Assembly: GCA_964035795.1 (NCBI GenBank)
Contig: OZ038320.1
Coordinates: 15,873,760 to 15,937,759, forward strand
Direction: 5' to 3'
Source of the DNA: Pterobdella sp. o SKG-2022
Taxonomy: Eukaryota > Annelida > Clitellata > Hirudinida > Piscicolidae
DNA length: 64,000 nucleotides
Shown here: piece after piece, positions 60,136 through 64,000 of the stretch
Layout: each line of letters opens with the position of its first letter
Position numbering within the stretch: position 1 is the first letter of the stretch
Notes under the pieces: model-generated
The model's input: the letters and a program-made list of their open reading frames with translations, nothing else
The model's database searches: none
Told to the model about the DNA's origin: nothing
Position numbers and translations under genes: made by a program

Positions 60136-62307
60136 AATAGAAACAAAACAGTGAGGTATTCTAAAACCGTTTCCAATCTTTTTTTAAAAATAAGCTAAAC
60201 TTATTTAAATTAATAAGTTGGCTATAATCTAAAACATGTTATAGAAAATTAAAGCTGTAAATAGCATTTACAAGGAACAAAAATGACAAATTACGAAGCT
60301 TTTCGTTATCAACGTAACATTTTCAAGTATGAGAAACAGTTTTATTGGTATTATTATATATATACTGAAATATCACTAAACTAAAACTAGAAAGGAGTGA
60401 GATACGTAAGAAATATAAACGTGCTGGTTTTCATGACAAGTTTATCATCTCTGTTTTTGAAAAATTTGACCCACCGAAGGAAGAGAGTTTGATCCCAAGC
60501 TGGCTCTGAAAATCAGAGAAGATTGCACTTTAAAGTTTCTTACTGCCCAAAAAATGAGTTTTATATACACAAGTGCATTGATAAATTAAACTCATTCACC
60601 AAAAATGTCATTACGTTTTCATACTCCTGGATTACATCCAAAATAAGGACCTTCTCCCCTCCTTAAAAACAGAATTTTGCATGTACACAATGTGGGGCCG
60701 TGGAAGTTTATACCATTTACATTTACAGCATTCACAACTAAATTTGCATACAATTTTTATTAACGCTCGATTTTGCGACTTTTGCGCCCAAAACAAATTT
60801 TGTTTTACTTTTGTAAACAATATTTGCTGAAAATTTCGTTTTATTCAACAACTTATGGGTCAAAGTAGTACATTTAGTATTATTTGACCATTTGAGACGA
60901 TTTGTTGGAATTTTTCAACTTTGGCATTTTTTTCAGGCATTTCTCTTGTTTCGGTAAGAAGTACTGTTTCACTCTTAAATTTACTTATAATTTAAAATAT
61001 TTTATTAGAATATTTAGAAGATTCGCTAAAATAAATTATTTTGTAGAATTTTTTTTCATTTTAGCAGTAATTTTGGGAATTTTTTTGTCTTGGTAAGGAA
61101 TTTTGTTAAACTCCCGAATAATAATGAAATTTTTAAAAATTTAACTGATTATCATTAAATATGCCTCAATTTTTTATTAAATTATAACTGAGTCTACCTT
61201 CTTCCTCACTAGTTAATGTTTATCCTACTATTTAAAAAAGCTGTATTTAATTAAGAATAGTATAATAAAATTTTTGCTTTTAATGAAATTTTTGTCACTG
61301 TTCATTCAAATTGTTTAGCTCACAATATAATTCAATTTATTTTCATTTTATATATTAATGCAGATGTTAATGGCTCATTTGATGTTACTTCAGATTCTTA
61401 AGTCAAAACACAGGATGCTCACTTTAATAAATTTAAGGTTTGTTTTTATTGAACTTTTCAATGTTCAGTTTATCAATCTTGTTACATTTTTTAATTTCTA
61501 TGGATTTTTAATAGGGATTTCATTCATACCTTTGGTTTAAATAAATTTTCATTCATATGAAATTTTAAATTGATGTTTTAAAATACAATTTACTCTCACT
61601 CGAAAATTTCACTAATTAAACCTTGAAGATAATTTTTTAATTTCATATTTAACTTGTTTTATAAAAACAGATTTAGGTGGACAACCAATATTCGGATGGT
61701 TGATAAAGAAGTTATAGAAAGTTGATAAATCATCTGAAAGTTTGCAACACAATTGTCTCTGGAAGTCTCTAGCCCGCATACCATTTCCAATAGTGATGAA
61801 GCTGAGATAGACAAGTTGTATGAAGTTACTGAGAAGAGTTCCTTGCACTCTTACTATGTCTCACATTAAAATCATCTCTGTCTCCGATACCTGTGGATTC
61901 TTCCATTATAAGACCATTCCTACTCTCTCTTGATACCAATCCATCACCACCCCCTATTTAAACTACTCTCAACCCTTTGACGTCTTTAACAAGGAAAGCT
62001 GCAAACCTATAACACAGAGAATCAAGATGCTTGAATCTTATTGATGCAATTAACTTTTTTTTTTGATCTCAAGGCTCTCTCTAATTAGTATGACTGATAT
62101 CAAAAAAAAGAAGACTCAACAATGGAAGGCTGTTTTAAAATATCTGCTAAAAAGCTAAGTTTTGTTTTAAGGACTGTTAAATAAGATTGATTTCATACAA
62201 TTGGAATCTCTTATATGGGTTATAAAACAAGTGTTCAACTCCGAACTTAAGATCGGGTGCTCATATACATGCATGTATGCGACTCAGCACCACAATCTAT
62301 ATATATA
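60136..62307. other. AT-rich DNA, possible transposon debris
   Basis: Minus-strand frames at 60632-60820 (62 codons, a CECCKCKWYKLPRPH stretch) and 61612-61848 (78 codons, GNGMRARDFQRQ, CPPKSVFIKQ) are less AT-biased than their surroundings, and could be pieces of DNA transposons. I cannot assign them. Confidence 0.3.
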
Positions 62308-63543
62308 CAGTATAAATCAAAAGTCAGTGGACAACTTTGAATTTCAACATAAAGATGAAATTAAGCAACTTGAAGTTATTTAAATAATTTCAAATTTATA
62401 TGTTATTAAAAATCATGCATTAAACAATTTTCAACTTCAAAAGGTTTGAAAATTTTAGATCATGATTAATAAAGCAATAAAAACCATAAAGTTAAGATTT
62501 ATGTAATTGGGGAGTAGTCATCTTTTAATCTTATTCACTCTTACCTTAACTGACAGTCCTGAAAAATTTTTAAAATGTCTTAAAGACTTTTATATACAAC
62601 TGGTCAAAGAGCGAAGATTGTTGCCTTAAGGGAAGCAAGCTACACCATCCGTGAAATTGCAGATAAGCTGGAAGTGAGTAAGCCAGGAGTTGATAAATTT
62701 CTTAAAAGTTATTAAACAAAAGGCGATTTGGCTTAAAAGACGCGCACGGGTCATCCAAGAGTAACAACAGAGCGAGAAGATCGACATCTAAAACGACTGA
62801 GTCTAGAAAATCCAGTCAGCTGCAAAATATCTTGAAAACATTGTCTTTTTTCCCGTCAGCAGGAGTCGGTAGTTTGGTAGTTACCGAGGAAAGTTCAAAT
62901 TCTTTGAAATATTTTGATATAATTAACAATAATCTAAATAAATCAAGTCATGAAATATTTGGAAAAGATCATAATTTATTCTACAGCGAGATAATGCTTC
63001 TTGCTATAAAGCTCCAGCAAACAGGAAGTACCTTGAGGACGCTGAAATTGATGTGATGGAGTGACCCCCACAGTCCCCCGACATGAACCTTTAAAACATG
63101 TATGGGAGATTTTAAAAAACGCCATTTCAAAGAGAAACCCATCTTCTAAGCATACGTCAAAACAAAATTTATTAGAAGAATGGGAAAAAATCACTCTTCT
63201 CCAATGCCAACGACTTGTAGGCAGCATGCCTGCGCGAATTGGATGTTTGATAAAGGCAAAAGGACTTTACACAAAATAATAAATAAAAAAAAATTTTTGC
63301 AAAAAAAATTTGAAAGCGCTGTTTATAACATAAGTGTATATTTAATGGTATTTATACATGTATTTTTTAATTATTAATAATTCTATGATTAAATAAATTT
63401 ATTATCTTTTGTATAGATTTTTAATATTCATATAAATTATATTTTCATATGTTATTCATTTGAAATAAACAAATTTATTAAAAATATAAGTTTTTTCAAA
63501 GATAGTGATTTTTAGATGTTGTCCACTGACTTGATTTATATTG
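62308..63543 (+). mobile_element. Tc1/mariner element (inactive) with both terminal inverted repeats
   Basis: The left terminus starts CAGTATAAATC at 62308 and the right terminus, read inward on the minus strand, starts CAATATAAATC from 63543. Both continue into AAGTCAGTGGACAAC, giving inverted repeats of 28 and 26 bases that differ by one base and a 2-base gap. Each end is flanked by TA (62306-62307 and 63544-63545), the expected Tc1/mariner target. Total 1236 bases. Carries a broken transposase in the same orientation. Confidence 0.92.
62580..63279 (+). pseudogene. Tc1-type transposase remnant
   Basis: N-terminal helix-turn-helix: IVALREASYTIREIADKLEV and SKPGVDKFLKSY; second half PRVTTEREDRHLKRLSLENP. 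A deletion at about 62835 removes the region with the first catalytic Asp. The remainder reads SAGVGSLVVTEESSNSLKYF, QRDNASCYKAP (second catalytic Asp kept), PPQSPDMN, then PLKHVWEILKNAISKRNPSS, where the third catalytic acid expected before HVW is Lys. It ends near LIKAKGLYTK. Stops and frame changes present. Confidence 0.85.
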
Positions 63544-63719
63544 TATGCTACCAAGAGTTCAAGTAATAGGGATGCAATTATGCTAAACGAATTGCTTGGG
63601 TATTTTAATACAAATTTTGTAGAACTCAGAGTTTCTACATTTTTATGGAATAATTGTGATAGAATTAGGTATACCCTGGACCAATAATAGTATAAAATAT
63701 ATTAAAATACTTAAACCTA

Positions 63720-64000
63720 TAAATTACTTAAACCCATAAATTATTTAAACTTTGTAACAAACTATTGATATTAATATTATAAGTTGGATTTAACCTGATA
63801 ATAATATTATATAACCTATCATTGGATTGCCTATTTTCTACGTTTATATTACCTAATTCATAATGAATTAATCTTAACCTAACGTCTACTTGCTCTAATA
63901 GCAACTTTTTTATTAAATTGTCTATTCGGGGATGAATTACTTCCTCCTTATGTTTTAAACTATTATACCTCGACACTATTATTGGTACGGGGTGGGTTAT
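63720..64000 (-). pseudogene. MULE-like transposase C-terminal fragment at the window edge
   Basis: On the minus strand, open from the window end to a stop at about 63728: ITHPVPIIVSRYNSLKHKEE, HPRIDNLIKKLLLEQVDVRL, ENRQSNDRLYNIIIRLNPTY. The LI--L--EQ---R pattern parallels 59865-60135, though the sequences are diverged. Continues beyond 64000. Confidence 0.5.

Overview
The window is AT-rich, repeat-dense DNA from an animal nuclear genome. The evidence is one exon of a MEX-3-type KH-domain RNA-binding protein gene with a clear splice acceptor, a processed acyl-CoA synthetase (ACSL3/4-type) pseudogene, and many decayed non-LTR retrotransposons, a tRNA-derived SINE family, a Tc1/mariner element and MULE-like transposase remnants. 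I cannot name the species; an invertebrate is likely but not proven. Two 200-base N runs show that this is an assembled scaffold.

Layout. 1-8010 is a pile of retro-sequence: an ACSL processed pseudogene interrupted by an unknown repeat (R1), then a long non-LTR element (LINE A), a 530-base module (M), an antisense endonuclease piece and two LINE B insertions, one with an internal inversion. 8011-10109 is probably the intron before the one convincing host exon, the MEX-3-like CDS at 10110-11962. 11963-20486 is mostly featureless. 20487-24120 holds a SINE and two antisense LINEs of CR1/L2-like and Rex1-like type. 25669-25920 is a foldback element. 27590-29580 holds another R1 copy and a LINE C. 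A second foldback family lies at 31292-31449. 34085-39207 is a LINE cluster (antisense EN, LINE B, LINE A tail, antisense LINE C 5-prime end, and a 0.98-kb internally deleted RTE-type element with a 13-base target duplication). 40340-45960 is a LINE A split by an antisense LINE C, ending in a very long GT/TTTG microsatellite and a second copy of module M. 48409-48566 is the second SINE copy. 51985-54960 is a nearly complete antisense Rex1-like LINE. 55360-56630 is an RNase H-bearing LINE remnant with a foldback insertion and a third R1 copy. 59865-64000 holds two MULE-like transposase ends and a dead Tc1 element with both terminal inverted repeats.

No functional pathway can be read from the window. 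Apart from the MEX-3-like exon, all recognisable coding sequence is selfish DNA or a dead host copy. The most interesting observations are (a) LINEs whose 3-prime ends all abut GT repeats and are stacked on one another there, one copy showing a textbook twin-priming inversion; (b) two unrelated asymmetric foldback families with 10-13 base flanking duplications and the same layout; (c) a tRNA-Thr-like SINE family; and (d) a MEX-3-like protein with a large microsatellite-encoded Asn/Ser insertion between its KH domains and no C-terminal RING. All identities were judged by eye; no database search was possible.
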